A DNA stretch of 64,000 bases from Liolophura sinensis (GCF_032854445.1 NC_088298.1:17381976-17445975); one strand, 5' to 3'; shown: positions 10,923 to 22,645, numbered from the stretch's first letter. The notes: generated by a model not told the origin, from the sequence alone. Translations and numbers: made by a program.

Positions 10923-11254
10923 GTCAGTAGCGAGAGTCATCGTGGACTCAGTGACAAAATTGTCAGTGGGGTGAGCCATCGTGGACTCAGTGACAAAATT
11001 GTCAGTGGATTGAGTCATCTTGGACTGAGTGACAAAATTATCAGTAGAGTGAGTCATCGTGGACTCAGTGACAAAATTATCAGTACAGTGAGTCATCGTG
11101 GACTGAGTGACAAAATTGTGAATAGCGAGAGCCATCGTGGACGCAGTGACAAAATTGTCAGTAGAGTGAGTCATCGTGGACTGAGTGACAAAATTGTCAG
11201 TAGAGAAAGCCATCGTGGACTCAGTGACAAAATTGTCAGGAGCGAGAGCCATGT
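10923..11254. repeat. 39-bp minisatellite just upstream of the TLR start
   Basis: About 8.5 units of 39 bp share the core CATCGTGGACTCAGTGACAA followed by AATTGTCAGTAGAG. Variation is limited to a few bases per unit. The array ends 111 bp before the receptor ATG, inside what should be the promoter or 5' leader. Its long open frames follow from the unit being a multiple of three. Confidence 0.95.
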
Positions 11255-11365
11255 TGTGTAAGTCTATAATAATTCGCATGTTATAATATTTAAAATATTT
11301 CCTAATTTGTTTTACAAACACAGGCACACAATATAGGGATTGAAGTCAGAAGGGTGTACACGAAC
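11255..11365 (+). promoter_or_regulatory. Putative core promoter and leader of the TLR gene
   Basis: This is the only non-repetitive sequence between the 39-bp array and the ATG. It holds an AT-rich TATA-like stretch (TTATAATATTTAAAAT, 11281-11296) about 70 bp before the start codon. No clear initiator or other known site is visible, and a leader intron cannot be excluded. Confidence 0.25.
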
Positions 11366-13880
11366 ATGATGACTCTGTTTTCAATGGCCATCGTACTTGT
11401 ATCGATGTTCCCTGCTAGATACACATTGCCGGGTCAACCATGCGTGTATATTTCCTCTCGGAATTTTTTAGACTGTAGTTTCCTTGGGCTTAAGTCAGTG
11501 CCAACAGCAGACGTTCACTTCACTGGTGCTGAAGGACTAGACCTCAAGGGTAACTTGATTGAGACTATAAAGAGCGACATTTTTTCAACAAACCTGGAAC
11601 TTAATTATCTTGATCTTTCAAAGAATCAGATTGCCAAGTTGGAACCAAAGGCTTTTCATGGGCTCTCGAAATTGGCTGTTCTAAACCTTTCTGGGAACAA
11701 CATTGAACTCAGTTCAGATGTGATCACGGCGAAGCTGTTCGAACCTCTAGTATCCTTGCAAGAGATACGCCTTCAGAATATCGTCCCCATGAAGTCGTCA
11801 CAGAAGTGGAGAGGTGTGGACGCGGCTTTTGGGAAATTAGGAAATCTGACCAGGCTTTACATAGACTTCCCCCGTGACTTCGTCTTCGAAAATGGTTTTA
11901 GTGCTTTGACAAAACTAACAACAATTTCTACGTCCGGTCGGGAAAGAAGCGTGGAAAACTGTACTCTAGGGTCGCTTAGAAACTCTACGTTCAGTGCACT
12001 GCGTAATCTTCATATCAAGGAGCTACAGCTGATGCATTGTTCTCTAGTCACCATAGAAAGCGGCACCTTTGAGCCTCTAACCTCGTTATACTCCTTGGAA
12101 CTCGTGAACAACTTAAACCTGGGTCTTAATGAAGCCGTTAATTCCTTGCATTGTTTTCGAAATCGACGAATGAAGAAAATCAGACTGACACGTTTGAATA
12201 ATGGAACGTGCGAAGCAGGCAGACATTTTGTGCTGACGTCAAAAAGTATGTTCATCCTGTTGAATCTGTGCGTAGAATTGTTAGATTTGTCGGAAAATTA
12301 CATCAGCTACATGCAGTTATCCGGAGGCGTCCGATTGTTTAATTGTTTGGAATATTTTAACATGTCCTATCACTCTCTGCGATGTATCCCACCTTTTATC
12401 CTACACATGTCCTTCACGTCAAAAGTTCTGAAATCATTCGACGTCAGCTATGGGTTTGGAATTTCAAAAGCTGGAGGGGGGTTTGTAGACAGCTCTTTGT
12501 TGAGAAGATCTAAAGAAGGAGTTAGATATGATCCAGGAATATTGTACGTTCCAAAGTCATTAGAAAGACTCGACATGAATGCTATCGTCTATTGGATGTT
12601 TCTAGACACACCTATCACGTTTCGCAGAGCAGATAATTTAAGATACTTTGGTTTTGCTTATAATAATCTTGATAATTGTGAAGAGTGTATGGTTAGGGGT
12701 GCAGATAACTTGACAGAAATGGATCTCTCCGGAATAAGGTGTGAGAAAATAAACAGTGAGTACTTTCTGCATTTGCGAAAATTAAAGACACTTTCGCTTT
12801 CTAATTCACTTAGATTGGATCTTTCAAGCTCTTCAATGACTTCCTTTGACCTTCTTAATGACCTTGAATATATTGACCTTTCCGGCAATAAAATATCCCA
12901 GCTACATCCCGGGCTTTTTCAAAACAACGTACGACTTCTCAACGTCAATTTGGCAAACAACAAGCTACAGCGTCTGCCCAGCACCATTTCGCATATCACT
13001 GGTTTAAAGAGCTGGGACTTATCTGCTAATGCCTTCACGTATCTACAGACGGACGAGATTAGGTTGATTGAGGGATGGATCACCAGAGCTGGCAGCGAAG
13101 ATCCTTTCTTACTAAAACTAGGTTCAAATCCTCTACAGTGCACTTGCGATACCATTTTGTTTATTCACTGGATTGTCAGTAGGAAGCGCCAACTGGATAA
13201 TCCAGACAATTACACTTGTCTTCTGTCTAATGGTTCTCAGATGTCCGTGTACAAATTTAGGCAAAATATGAAAAATTTTGAGATCAGTTGTGTGAGTTCA
13301 ACTTACGTGATCATATCTGTAGTTGTATTTTCTACCATACTGATCTTAATTTTAATTCTTTTTGGAATATATCGCTACCGCCTAAATCTCAGGTATTGGT
13401 TGTATACAAAACTTCAGCCACCCAAAGACATGTTTTTGGACCAGGATTATGTCTTCGACGCTTTTGTGGCCTACACTTTGGAAGACAGAGAATTTGTTTC
13501 ACTACAGCTACGTCCAAATCTAGAGCTACTTGACAATCCATTGAAACTCTGCATTCACGACAGAGACTTTACACCAGGGAAACCGATCCACGAAAATATC
13601 GTTGACAAAATGAGAGAAAGTCGCAAAATTCTCCTGATTATTAGCCCACATTTCCTGGAATCGACCTACGGTCCGCTAGGAAATCGAGTATGCTGGCATG
13701 AAATCTCTGAGCGACGGCAGGGACGACATTATATTGTGTGTACTGATGGAGGATATTCCAGTTCGTCACATGCCGAAGGCGCTGAGAAACCTCTGGCACA
13801 AGATCACCTTCCTGAAGTGGAGCGATGATCCGCAGGAACAGGTCATTTTCTGGAGGAATCTGATTGACGCTTTACACTGA
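11366..13880 (+). CDS. Toll-like receptor (LRR-TM-TIR), single exon, frameshifted in the TIR domain
   Basis: Type I membrane pattern receptor; by family knowledge, ligand binding by outer LRRs recruits adaptors through the TIR domain. Start: ATG 11366, followed by a hydrophobic signal peptide (residues 1 to about 19). LRR repeats with LxxLxLxxN patterns fill about 50-590, for example LNYLDLSKNQIAKL and LEYIDLSGNKISQL. One LRRCT cap has CxC at 592/594 and partners C618 and C642. The membrane segment is about 647-670. The TIR starts near 695, with box 1 FDAFVAY (697-703) and box 2 RDFTPG (733-738), including the BB-loop proline P737. Frame 1 runs to a stop at 13826-13828 and loses the TIR end. 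The missing part (LMEDIP, later FW and NLIDAL) lies in the +1 register to TGA 13878-13880. The single LRRCT suggests the single-cysteine-cluster class. It is either a recent pseudogene, an allele or a sequence error. Expected length is about 837 residues; the frame as read gives 820. Confidence 0.93.
13692..13720 (+). other. Frameshift point in the TLR TIR domain
   Basis: Upstream of here the TIR reads well in the frame of the ATG at 11366 (up to CWHE, residues 776-779). From about 13698 the family-like sequence (GRDDIILCVLMEDIP) is in the next frame. One extra base, or two lost, is enough to explain it; GGCAGGGAC at 13716-13724 is a candidate slip site. The open stretch shared by both frames prevents an exact position. 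Confidence 0.85.
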
Positions 13881-14037
13881 GGAATTCACAGCTGAACGGT
13901 TGTGAAACCACATTGTGTATTACCGATCATGCTTTTCGTTTTGTAAAGTTAGGGATAATTTTAAAAAAAATTAAGTTCAATTATTGGCCTTGTAATTTGC
14001 TACTATTTATGCATTTAACATGCACAGTTAGAATAAA
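13881..14037 (+). terminator. 3' UTR and poly(A) signal of the TLR gene
   Basis: A canonical AATAAA lies at 14032-14037, about 150 bp after the shifted-frame stop at 13880. The A-run at 13963-13969 is not a signal. The spacing fits a short 3' UTR. Confidence 0.5.
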
Positions 14038-14130
14038 ACCCTGTCTGAGGCTTGTTGACGTATTTAACGGGTTACGTGTGACAGTTTGCGAGCTATCACA
14101 CTGTATTCAATTATACTATATTTCTGGCTA
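14038..14130 (-). repeat. Family Y fragment
   Basis: CTGTCTGAGGC, GGGTTACGTGTGACAG and GCTATCACACTGT are the reverse complement of the block at 195-270 and 18445-18490. It overlaps the region just after the TLR poly(A) signal. Confidence 0.5.
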
Positions 14131-14390
14131 CGGTAGCAGGGAATTGAATTAAAGAGGCTATATAGATTTTTGATCTAAAATCCATGTTCCTCAAGCAACA
14201 AATTTTATCTATTAACCAAGAATACCTAAAAGAGCTAACGTTAAAATGATTCTAAAGTTTGAAAAAGTTATATTAGGGTCGTGTTATAATACGATAGTAT
14301 TATAAAGATTTATAATATTTATATTATATATTGCGGATGGGTGGATCAGAACGATGTACACACATGCCTGAAAGAATCCCAGCACCTGTG
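14131..14390. other. Unassigned AT-rich spacer
   Basis: No feature recognised. Confidence 0.3.
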
Positions 14391-14394
14391 TTTT

Positions 14395-14505
14395 GGGTAA
14401 TAAAATATGTATCTCAGTTGCTTTTTGATTACAACTGTTCATATATCCAAAGTGACCGATTTTGAACGACAACATGTGCACAGACGATGCTGCGATTTTG
14501 TGTAT
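14395..14505 (-). repeat. Family X fragment
   Basis: AAAATATGTATCTCAGTTGC followed by GATTACAACTGTTCATATAT matches 4530-4580 and 7030-7075, and the reverse complement matches 22325-22375. Confidence 0.55.
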
Positions 14506-14985
14506 GTTAATTATTCTCAACTATATGCATATTTCATTCGATTTGCGCGGATCGATTTTTTTTCTTTGGTTTTTTTTTTTTCAAAAAGTTCGTGTATATT
14601 GTTTGTAAGCTTATCAAACACTTACGTTTATCTTCAGAACTGTTATATTTACTAAATTTGTGACTTATAACTGCAAAGTTTATTTTAACACGAAGACTCT
14701 TCATGTCAAAGATGGAAATGGATAACGTAAGACATAAAGCTGGAATAGTTTCACGGGTTAAGTGTAAGTTCGTGTTTAGCTTACGATAGCGTTATGAACC
14801 TGGGATCTTGCAGACCACTTTATTATTCTCAAGGAAAACTCTAATATTCTGTATGTTGAGACTAAAAACCAATAAACACTGTAAAAGAAAATGGCTCCAT
14901 TTATTTGCTTTATCGAATTTTTCAAAGGAGTAAACTTTAAGATATTTGATATTTCCATGTGACCATGTATTTGTGACCATTTACT
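14506..14985. other. Unassigned spacer
   Basis: AT-rich, with T-runs at 14559-14581. No gene seen. Confidence 0.3.
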
Positions 14986-15330
14986 GGCGTTATGTGGCCG
15001 AGTGGTCTAATGATTTGTGTTTTAGTGGATTCAGTCCCGTCCTTGAACAAGATATTGGATGTTTTCCTGCTTTTCACTGTTCGTGGGGCCTTGGTGACAA
15101 TAAGCGATGGATGACCGTTTGTGGCATTTGTTGAAAACCACTTTTGCCACAGATATGACGTACGGTATAAACGTTAGTAAGTTCATAAGTAACTTTCCAG
15201 TGTAGGTGGTTTTTATCCGGGCACTCAGGTTTACTGCTCCCGTAAAACTGACACCTATCATATACATATAAGAGAAAATTTCTTGAGTATGGCATTAACA
15301 GTTAAAAAATCATTAAATAAACAAATACAT
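14986..15330 (+). mobile_element. SINE-D, tRNA-derived
   Basis: The head has an A-box-like ATGTGGCCGAGTGGTCTAAT, as in Leu/Ser tRNAs, and a B-box-like GGATTCAGTCCC. The body shares GTTCGTGGGGCCTTGGTGAC and AATAAGC with 54755-54785. It ends with TTCTTGAGTATGGCATTAACA and an A-rich ATTAAATAAACAAATA tail. The head is not a functional tRNA because the arms do not pair in full. Confidence 0.7.
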
Positions 15331-16565
15331 AAATATCCTCTGACCACACTGAGCCTTGCGATCAGCTATATTCTTTGACACAATTCATTAATGCACATGA
15401 TTGAACAAAAACCATAATAATCCGGTATGTTTTGCGGTGTGCCAAAAGGAAACGCTTGCATATCGGACGTTGAGCGATATGCTAGTTTTGACCTACATTT
15501 TAATTGTGGATACTAGCATGAAACGTGTATGAAGGTTATACATGACTGTACATTGAACGATGAACTCAATCAATCACGAAAATACAACAATTCGATATTT
15601 ACAAAATGGATACGTGTTTTTGAAATTTCGATTGCCAGTTTTATAGCACTTGAAGTACATCAGCGTGCGAATTATGGTTGAAAGCCGCTAATGTTGGAAT
15701 TCGACACACGCCGGCTCGTTGACTGTCATATACAAACATATAAGGCGTGAGTAAATGTTAAACCATTTTAAAGGGTTTTCCATTTGCATTTAACTCTTCA
15801 ATTATGGCCAAAACTTATACCCGTTCGGTTGTCCGGAAATGTCTTATTACGCATGATTCTGTTGACTTTCTTATGCCGCATTTATGTTCGGTCACGTCAG
15901 TCTGACGAGATTTACATATGATGTTGCATAATATAACCACAGTCACAGCCAGAATTTTGGATCCTACTCTGAAAGTTCAGAGGGGAATTCCCTTTTGTCT
16001 TCACACAGCTGAGACAGGCGGTTTGGTTGGCTATCAGTCGGTAATGATGAACTCGTAAAAACTCTCCCTGCATTTATCAGAGGGATCTAACGCTGTGTAC
16101 TTTTTGTATTGTTATGTTTTCTGTTCAAATGTCACCCTTTTATCCGTGTGTGTACTCACAAAACACTCCATGGCAGTACACAAGCACTATAGTCTTACAG
16201 AAAAGGACGAGTTTTTACTGCAATTTCGGCCTCTTCGACCCTCTCAAGGTTTTCATCGTTTCTGATTTGTTTACAATGTAGAACCATGGCAAAATGCAGG
16301 ATTGGTTTTAAGTAAAATAAGGCTTTTCATTTATAACTTAATTTTTACATTTATTTGTATGTAAAACTTTTACTTGCACCCAGTGCATGTTTGAAAAAAA
16401 AAATTATAAATCTATTTGTCACAAAACGCATGTTTAATTTTAATTAACAGCAAACCAATATGTCATTTCAATGTTAAACTTTTCATCATTCAGTTAAGCT
16501 TTAAATTCAATCGTTAACCCATCATAACAATTCGCTGAATAGCTGACAAAACCTCAGACGTAGAG
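15331..16565. other. Unassigned spacer
   Basis: No supported gene, SINE or array in 1.2 kb. Confidence 0.35.
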
Positions 16566-16625
16566 CCTCGAACAAACCAACGAAAGAGGTTCGAACTCCT
16601 AATCGTGACAATGGGGCCAAGGAGG
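16566..16625 (-). repeat. tRNA-like (SINE head) remnant
   Basis: The reverse complement contains TTAGGAGTTCGAACCTC, a B-box-like word, but no matching A box, so this is only a decayed SINE head. Confidence 0.35.
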
Positions 16626-17638
16626 TAGTCGCCTGTAGTGAAGCCACGAATGAATCAAAGCTGTATTACATGGTTATACCGGAGATGTTTGGCAAATACT
16701 CCATGTTTGCAAATATCTATCACATTTTCTGTATTTAGCAACAAACGCAGAATTTTTTGCGTTTCAGTAACTTGTCAAACAACGAGCACTACCGCCACTA
16801 TTTACTGTGTCAAAATGATAGGGGATACCTATCTCTGTCGTATATGTACTACAAAAACATGAACAATGTTGTAGCTGACTACGCTTTAATCTGAAGTCCG
16901 GTGACAATACCAAATCTTTGCCTCTTATATAAGCGAAATTCAAACTGAGACTTTGAACTGTGTCGTTCAAGGCAATGCGGTTATACAAGTTATATCCGTT
17001 TCGCTCATAAAAACCAACTATCGCCATGTAAGTGAAACGTTCGTGAACAGGGCGTGAAATACCAATGCTAAAATAAATCTAATAGGTTGGTGGTATATAT
17101 AGGGTGCACATACATTGGTAGTATAATACATCAAAGTATACATGCAAGCTTTAATCTCAAACCTGAAAAAAAAAACACAACATACTTTTTCTTTGACATA
17201 AAACAACACATGCGATCTTTAGCTTTAGGCCGTCTTTATCACTTCCTCGTTACTTATACCGTATCCTGAGGAAAGCAGACCTTCTCGTTTCAAGGTCAAA
17301 CAAGACTGATAATCTGACCTTGACCTCATCACCTTTCACAAAGGCGTTAACGCAGAGTGAAGTAAACAGGATGTCATAGTTTCTGCTTTTTACCGCTCGG
17401 GTATTACGCTGGCTTCGTCCGGAGAGGGGAGGGTGGCGGGGGACTGGGGGAGTCTAGCGCCTCTCGGGAAGGGGAGATGTTTGTATACAGCAGCTTTTGC
17501 GGATAGGATGAGAGCTGCCATTAGAATCCTCGCGCGGACGTAAAACGTTCGCCGCTATATCTCCACTACTAGAATCCTAACCAATGTATGTCTGAATCAC
17601 ACATGCATATAGCTACACATATCAGCCAGGCTGCTTCT
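16626..17638. other. Unassigned spacer
   Basis: No gene is recognised. A G-rich segment lies at 17420-17475 next to a short GC-rich patch (17530-17560). Confidence 0.35.
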
Positions 17639-17639
17639 T

Positions 17640-17915
17640 TTTTTGCTCGATACCAACGTTAGCTTGTTTGTACTCTGTACAATTACGTCATTCTTGTGTG
17701 TGATGGCTTCTTGCTGAATTGCAGAAAGTCTGCCTGCATCTTTTTGCTTCATACCAAAGTTAAAATATTTCTGCTTTATATACTTACATCTTTCGTGTTT
17801 TTAGTGGAGGTTCGTTGCATAATCAGCAAGGTACCATGCATCTATATGCTAGACACCAACGTTAGCTTGTACAAGTTACAATTACATCAGTCGAGCTTTC
17901 CGGTGGATACTTCCA
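17640..17915. repeat. Diverged 101-bp tandem repeat, about 2.7 units
   Basis: Units begin at 17640, 17741 and 17841. Shared words are TGCTCGATACCAACGTTAGC (unit 1), TGCTTCATACCAAAGTTA (unit 2) and TGCTAGACACCAACGTTAGC (unit 3), followed by an AATTAC-TCA block. Two units end in TGCATC. Divergence is high, so the array is old. Confidence 0.65.
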
Positions 17916-18140
17916 TTTGTCTTGTAAGCGTCGGTATCGTTTGTCTGGACGCATAGGATGAACATCTCTCGTTTGACACTTGTCCTGCTTGTAGAAAAAA
18001 AGTGAGCGTGCGCTACTAAGAGGTGTCTTATGTCTGTAATATTTCAATTCATTTATCTATATTTATCTGGGATTTCACAAATAAAATCAGCAATAACAGA
18101 AATAGGTTTGTATCTGACGGAAGTCTTAACTTAAAGTCCA
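17916..18140. other. Short spacer
   Basis: Nothing recognised. Confidence 0.3.
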
Positions 18141-18200
18141 CAACTGAACAAAGGCGGAGCCGGATTCGAACTCTCGACCTCATCAATCAAGTACAGCGGC
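18141..18200 (-). repeat. tRNA-like (SINE head) remnant
   Basis: The reverse complement reads GAGGTCGAGAGTTCGAATCC, a good B box, followed by GGCTCCGCC. No convincing A box is at the right distance. Confidence 0.4.
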
Positions 18201-18404
18201 TGGAGAGACGCGTTAAGGCAATGTGTAAACTGTTCTTCTGTGTACTGCATATAAATCACGCATCGTTGTGCTATGGATGAATTTACTTAGGGCTTTATTA
18301 AATCCATTTGTGTGTTTTGTTATGTGTAGCTTTATGTTGTGCAGAGCCCTCGCTTGTTCAGGCGACCATCATGTCTCGCTGCAAATTGTGATGTACATAT
18401 ATAT

Positions 18405-18785
18405 GACTAAAGACGTACAGCACAGAGAGTAAAACCATAGCAGAGACGACAGTGGGATAGCTGGCAAATGATCACACGTAACCGGTAAAATTCAGCCTCT
18501 CGTCAAGTTACCTCAGGATACAGTGTTTCATTCTAGCTTTTCATGTAAATGCCTGAATAGTAACAATTTTACACGCCCCTCGCCCCCCCCCCCCCCCCCC
18601 CAGCACCATGGCTTAAGCAGAATTAGGTAAAAAAATGCAGTGATGTTAATTATAATTTGGCAAATGTTCACACGTAACTGGTGAAATTTGACCACTTACT
18701 GAGTTATTTGCTTTTATTCTGACAGTTCATGTATATCTTTAAAAGTAGTGACTCACACGCCTTCCAGCCCTTGACCAACGAGTTC
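18405..18785 (+). repeat. Family Y, two partial copies in tandem
   Basis: Copy 1 (18418-18650) has AGCACAGAGAG, GATCACACGTAACCGGT, TTTTCATGTAAATGCC, then a run of 19 C (18583-18601), CACCATGGCTTAAGCAGAAT and TAGGTAAAAA. Copy 2 (18655-18770) repeats TTCACACGTAACTGGTGAAA and TTCATGTATATCTTTAAAAG. Relatives lie at 190-390, 47050-47345 and 59060-59350. Confidence 0.6.
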
Positions 18786-20459
18786 GCGTGCTCGAATCTA
18801 GTTGTCGCTGTTTTTTCTGCTGTTTTAAGTCAAGAGGTTTTTGAGATTCCTACCGAATGTCGGTGGTTTATTCCAGGAACTCCAGGTTCCTTTGTCCAAA
18901 AAACTGCCCGCCGAGATATAAGTGAATAATTTTTGACCAGGTCGTTAGGCCTAAACTCTTGCCAAGTAACAAATTTTGTTGCACATTGTATAAGCCAAGC
19001 TAAGGGCGTATGAACAATTAACCAAGCAAATAGATAACCAGATGTTTAAAATCCGAAAAAAAATATGGAACTTTGCCATGTTATCAGTTTGAATAAAATG
19101 CAGCAAGAAAAAAAAAACTACGAATGTAATGAACGATGTGGGCTTTTTTATAAAAAAAACGATATCATGGCTGGGATTTCCAGCTTGATATAAAGTCATT
19201 TTAAATGCCCTGTAGCATGTGTCAGTGAATTTAATTCGGAAGTGATTACTACGGTATTTACTTCGGCGAAATTAAGTGCAGTGTTCGCTAGAGGCTTTCG
19301 ATGTCCTGCCGGTCGCATTTGGTCATTGCAGTAACTAATACAAAAAACAAAGAAGCGGTTGTATAATCGCAGTATAATAGGGCTATTGTGCTAAAGTATA
19401 GGCAATTAGAGCTTGATTCCTAATTACGTATTTTGTCGGCAGTTTGTCTAAACAAGCTCTACGTGTGTGGAGACGGTCTCACTAGTGCAAATGTACCATT
19501 GGGTGGTTGAGTTCGCGCATGTGTATATCCCAAAAAAAAAAGAAGTTAGCAATCTGACCGTATAGCCTTGAAAGAATTAATATCCACGACGCCTGGAAAT
19601 GGTTGGCTGCTTGGAAAAATGCATAACAGTATCGGTGGTCCTTTGTGACAACGAACTCAATCCAGAGAGACCTAATCTCAGTGTATTCCTCGCACGCCTG
19701 GGCAGCTTTTTGGCCGGTCTTATCGTGTGTATACGTATTCGTTTCAGCTCCATGTCTGCTTTGTTTGTTCACTGAGTGTTGGTATACAGTGAAATATACA
19801 GTCTGCATATTGTCGTTGTGCAGGTATCCGCACAACGACTAGAAACATAGGCGGGGATAAAATGTCAACATATGCCATCAATAAATGACGAAAAGCCCAT
19901 GTTACAAGGCTACCTTGTACTTTTATGACGGTGTCGCATGTATTAATTCTGCTATTGGTTACGTGATGTGCAGGCCATGCTGTGTAGAGCCAGCGTCTGT
20001 GGCTACAGCTAGAGGCGTGTAATCTGCTATCTTTTCCGCATTTACACGAACAGCTGGAATAAAGCCCTTACTGAGGTATATTAAAAAGAAACCGTATTTC
20101 ATTGGTTCCTGCGACCCACACTGTCGTTGCTGCTTTGGTTTCTCTCTATATGCTGTAATCGCGGCGAGTTCTGTCCCGGGCTTATTCACGGTTTTCGTAT
20201 ATTTCTCCGCTCTCACTGTTCGAACGGGCTTTATTGATATTAAAGCGATCGACGACGCTTGTGTGCGCGTATGCGCGTGCAATCTTGCTTTCATTGAAAA
20301 TCACATGTTCAAGTCTGCACTAAGTTTGCGCGTCACACTAGGGAAAGTTCGTCTGTTTCTTGCCAAAGGTTGTTAGTTTTCGCTGGGCACTCCATTTCAC
20401 GGCACCCAAATGACAGGCCGATGTCGTATGAGTGGTCAATTTTTGATTAATGTGTTAAG
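18786..20459. other. Unassigned spacer
   Basis: No supported gene in 1.7 kb. The short open frames here lack domains or splice context that I could recognise. Confidence 0.35.
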
Positions 20460-20465
20460 CAGTAG

Positions 20466-20494
20466 TCAATCAATCAATCAATCAATCAATCAAT
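20466..20494. repeat. (CAAT)n microsatellite
   Basis: About seven CAAT units in a row. Confidence 0.9.
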
Positions 20495-20659
20495 GTGATA
20501 AATCACATCATGTGAATGAGGGTTAAAACGTGTCTTCGACTGCGATGTTGCTGAACTCGGTTATTAAGAAGTAAACGCCTCCAAGGTTGCGTCAGTATAT
20601 CTGTGGAAATACGCTAACTGTATGTTACGATTCCAAGTCAATATATAGTGAAAATCAAA

Positions 20660-20875
20660 ATGCAAGGAGGATTCCTTGCTGGCACATTGGACTAAGGCAT
20701 TGTTCTCACCGAAGGGGCAGGTCCTCAGAGTTCAGAAGTCCCAGACTCGAAGAGTGGCTCAAGAGTTTTGAAGGTCAGCGTGGCAAAGGGAGGTAGTTTG
20801 TTTGCGTTTCCTCAACCAATAAACCCCACTTGCAACAAATTATACTAAAAGTCTTGAGTGTGGCGTTAAATTATA
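20660..20875 (+). mobile_element. SINE-like element, unclassified
   Basis: It has a head with TGGCACATTGGACTAAGGCA (A-box-like), GAAGTCCCAGACTCGA in the B-box position, and an end reading GTCTTGAGTGTGGCGTTAAA, which resembles the TTGAGTACGGCGTAAAA end of the V-SINEs. The middle part matches nothing else in the window. Confidence 0.45.
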
Positions 20876-21149
20876 ACAGGCATGTCCTTTAAGGATTTGA
20901 TTTCTCTGCTATGATTTGGTACTCATGATTGCTGGTTACAAAATCTTGAGATTTTTTCATTAAAATATCTCTCTCCAAATTAACCAAAACTCTACCTATA
21001 TTATTATAGCAATTACGGTATACAGATACAACTGGAAATCCATTACTTAGAAGGATGCAACTTCCCTATAGCTAGCATCCACGGCAAATTACACGTTACG
21101 TCATCTGTAGAAGCCCGCGCCACCTAGTGGAGAAACATACCAACCTTTT

Positions 21150-21255
<106 letters not shown>

Positions 21256-21399
21256 CGGGGATAAAAGTATATATATAGTGAAAAAATGGGGGGATAAAAG
21301 TATATATATAGTGAAAAGTATATATATATACACACCATCTATATTCAAACTAACAATAACATTATCTGTAATAATGTTTACGAATGGAAGAATGAAAAT

Positions 21400-21620
21400 T
21401 TATTTATTTATTTATGTGATTGGTGTTTTACGCCGTACTGAAAAATATTTCAGCGTTATGGTGGGCGGAAACCCAAGACCACCATCAGCAGGATGCTGTC
21501 AGACATTCCCACGTACATGAGCATGAGCTGGGCTTGAACTCACAGCGACCGCATTGGTGAGAGGCTCCTGGGTCATTGCGCCGCACTGGCGTGATAGCAC
21601 CCTCTGTCCCGGAGACCCCT
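21400..21620 (-). mobile_element. V-SINE, nearly complete with core deletion
   Basis: A TAAATAAATAAAT tail (21402-21415 on plus), GATTGGTGTTTTACGCCGTA, CGTTATGGTGGGCGGAAACC, B box GAGTTCAAGCCC (minus) and head region GGGTCATTGCGCCGCAC are present. The GACGGCGGCCAGC block is lost. Confidence 0.85.
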
Positions 21621-21984
21621 GAAAGAATGGAAATTGTAGTATCTACAAACAAAGTATACTGTCTTCATACAACATTATAATTATAGTATGTTGTACATAC
21701 AATAATGTTCCTGCTATATCTAAATACAAAAATTATTCATTCTAGAAATTAACATTAGTCTTTTTAGGTACAAAGCTAACAATTACTATATCTGCATAGA
21801 AAGTAGCAATTAGCAGTATTTAAGTGCAAAAATAACCCTATATGAACAAATAATCGATGAGTTGTTTTGAAGCATGCTGCTATGTGTAAAAATAACGATT
21901 ACAGTATTGGTATGAGAAATGATTAGGCCTATAGAACACATACGTTTATATCATGTTCCTGGCATGTACCCGTTACCATGTGAT
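21621..21984. other. Unassigned AT-rich spacer
   Basis: No gene. Loosely repeated AATTA/TATCT words suggest old simple-sequence decay. Confidence 0.3.
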
Positions 21985-22200
21985 ACGTATGTAAGCATAC
22001 TTGGGTTTTACGTCGTAGGTCGTATATTATTCAGGATGAAAATTATTCAGTCATGACGACGAGGAGTCGTAATGAGTGAATACATATACTGCGTCTTCTT
22101 CTGGCAGGGCGAGTCGATGCTGCCAAAGTGCTGTCGCCACTGAAGTGCTATGCCGAAGACAGCAGACATGGCGCCTTACCCATTCACATTAGATGTATTG
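21985..22200 (-). mobile_element. SINE-C copy
   Basis: On plus, GCCACTGAAGTGCTATGCCG and AAGACAGCAGACATGGCG match the reverse complement of 63430-63470 (GCCACTGAAGTATAATACCG). The 3' end (21998-22065) has GGGTTTTACGTCGTA and ATTATTCAGTCATGACGACG, the same tail type as 34640-34695 and 45345-45400. Confidence 0.6.
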
Positions 22201-22289
22201 AAACTGGGCCAATCAGCTTTAACCTCTTAGTACTATTAGCATATGATAAGAGATGGGAATCTATATTAACAGAGTATATCTCGAACGGC

Positions 22290-22645
22290 CTTACACTTCA
22301 TGAAGAGAACGTGGTATTCGCCGTTGGATATATGAACTGTTGTGATCGAAGCGCATCTCAGATACATATTTTGTTATCGACAACTGGAATGGTACACGAT
22401 TTGAACACGATTTGAACACTGATTTCACTTAATCGCCTGCAACATACCTTGCGTCTTTCCAACATCACTGCAAACTGCTGACTTCTTCTTTTTGGATGAT
22501 TCCGTCTTGTTTTCGTAGTTGATATATTTTCTTACTCTTTTGGTGGTTTGTGTTAAACGTCGTTTTGGGAATTGGACTTGCGATTATTGACCAGGAACGT
22601 CCTTATTGGCTGACGGCTGGTATACGAATGTCTGTTTAGAAGCAT
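22290..22645 (+). repeat. Dispersed repeat family X
   Basis: GGATATATGAACTGTTGTGA, GATACATATTTTG and TATCGACAACTGG, then ACTGATTTCACT, TTTCTTACTC, GGTTTGTGTTAAACGTCG, GGAACGTCC and GGCTGACGGCTGG. It aligns over its full length with 42840-43110 in the same orientation. Confidence 0.65.

Noticed and set aside
10866-11327. Open frames with a 13-residue repeat upstream of the TLR
   Set aside because: By-product of the 39-bp minisatellite; open on both strands.
11354-11365. TLR start at GTG 11354
   Set aside because: A GTG start is not expected in an animal nuclear gene; ATG 11366 directly precedes the signal peptide.
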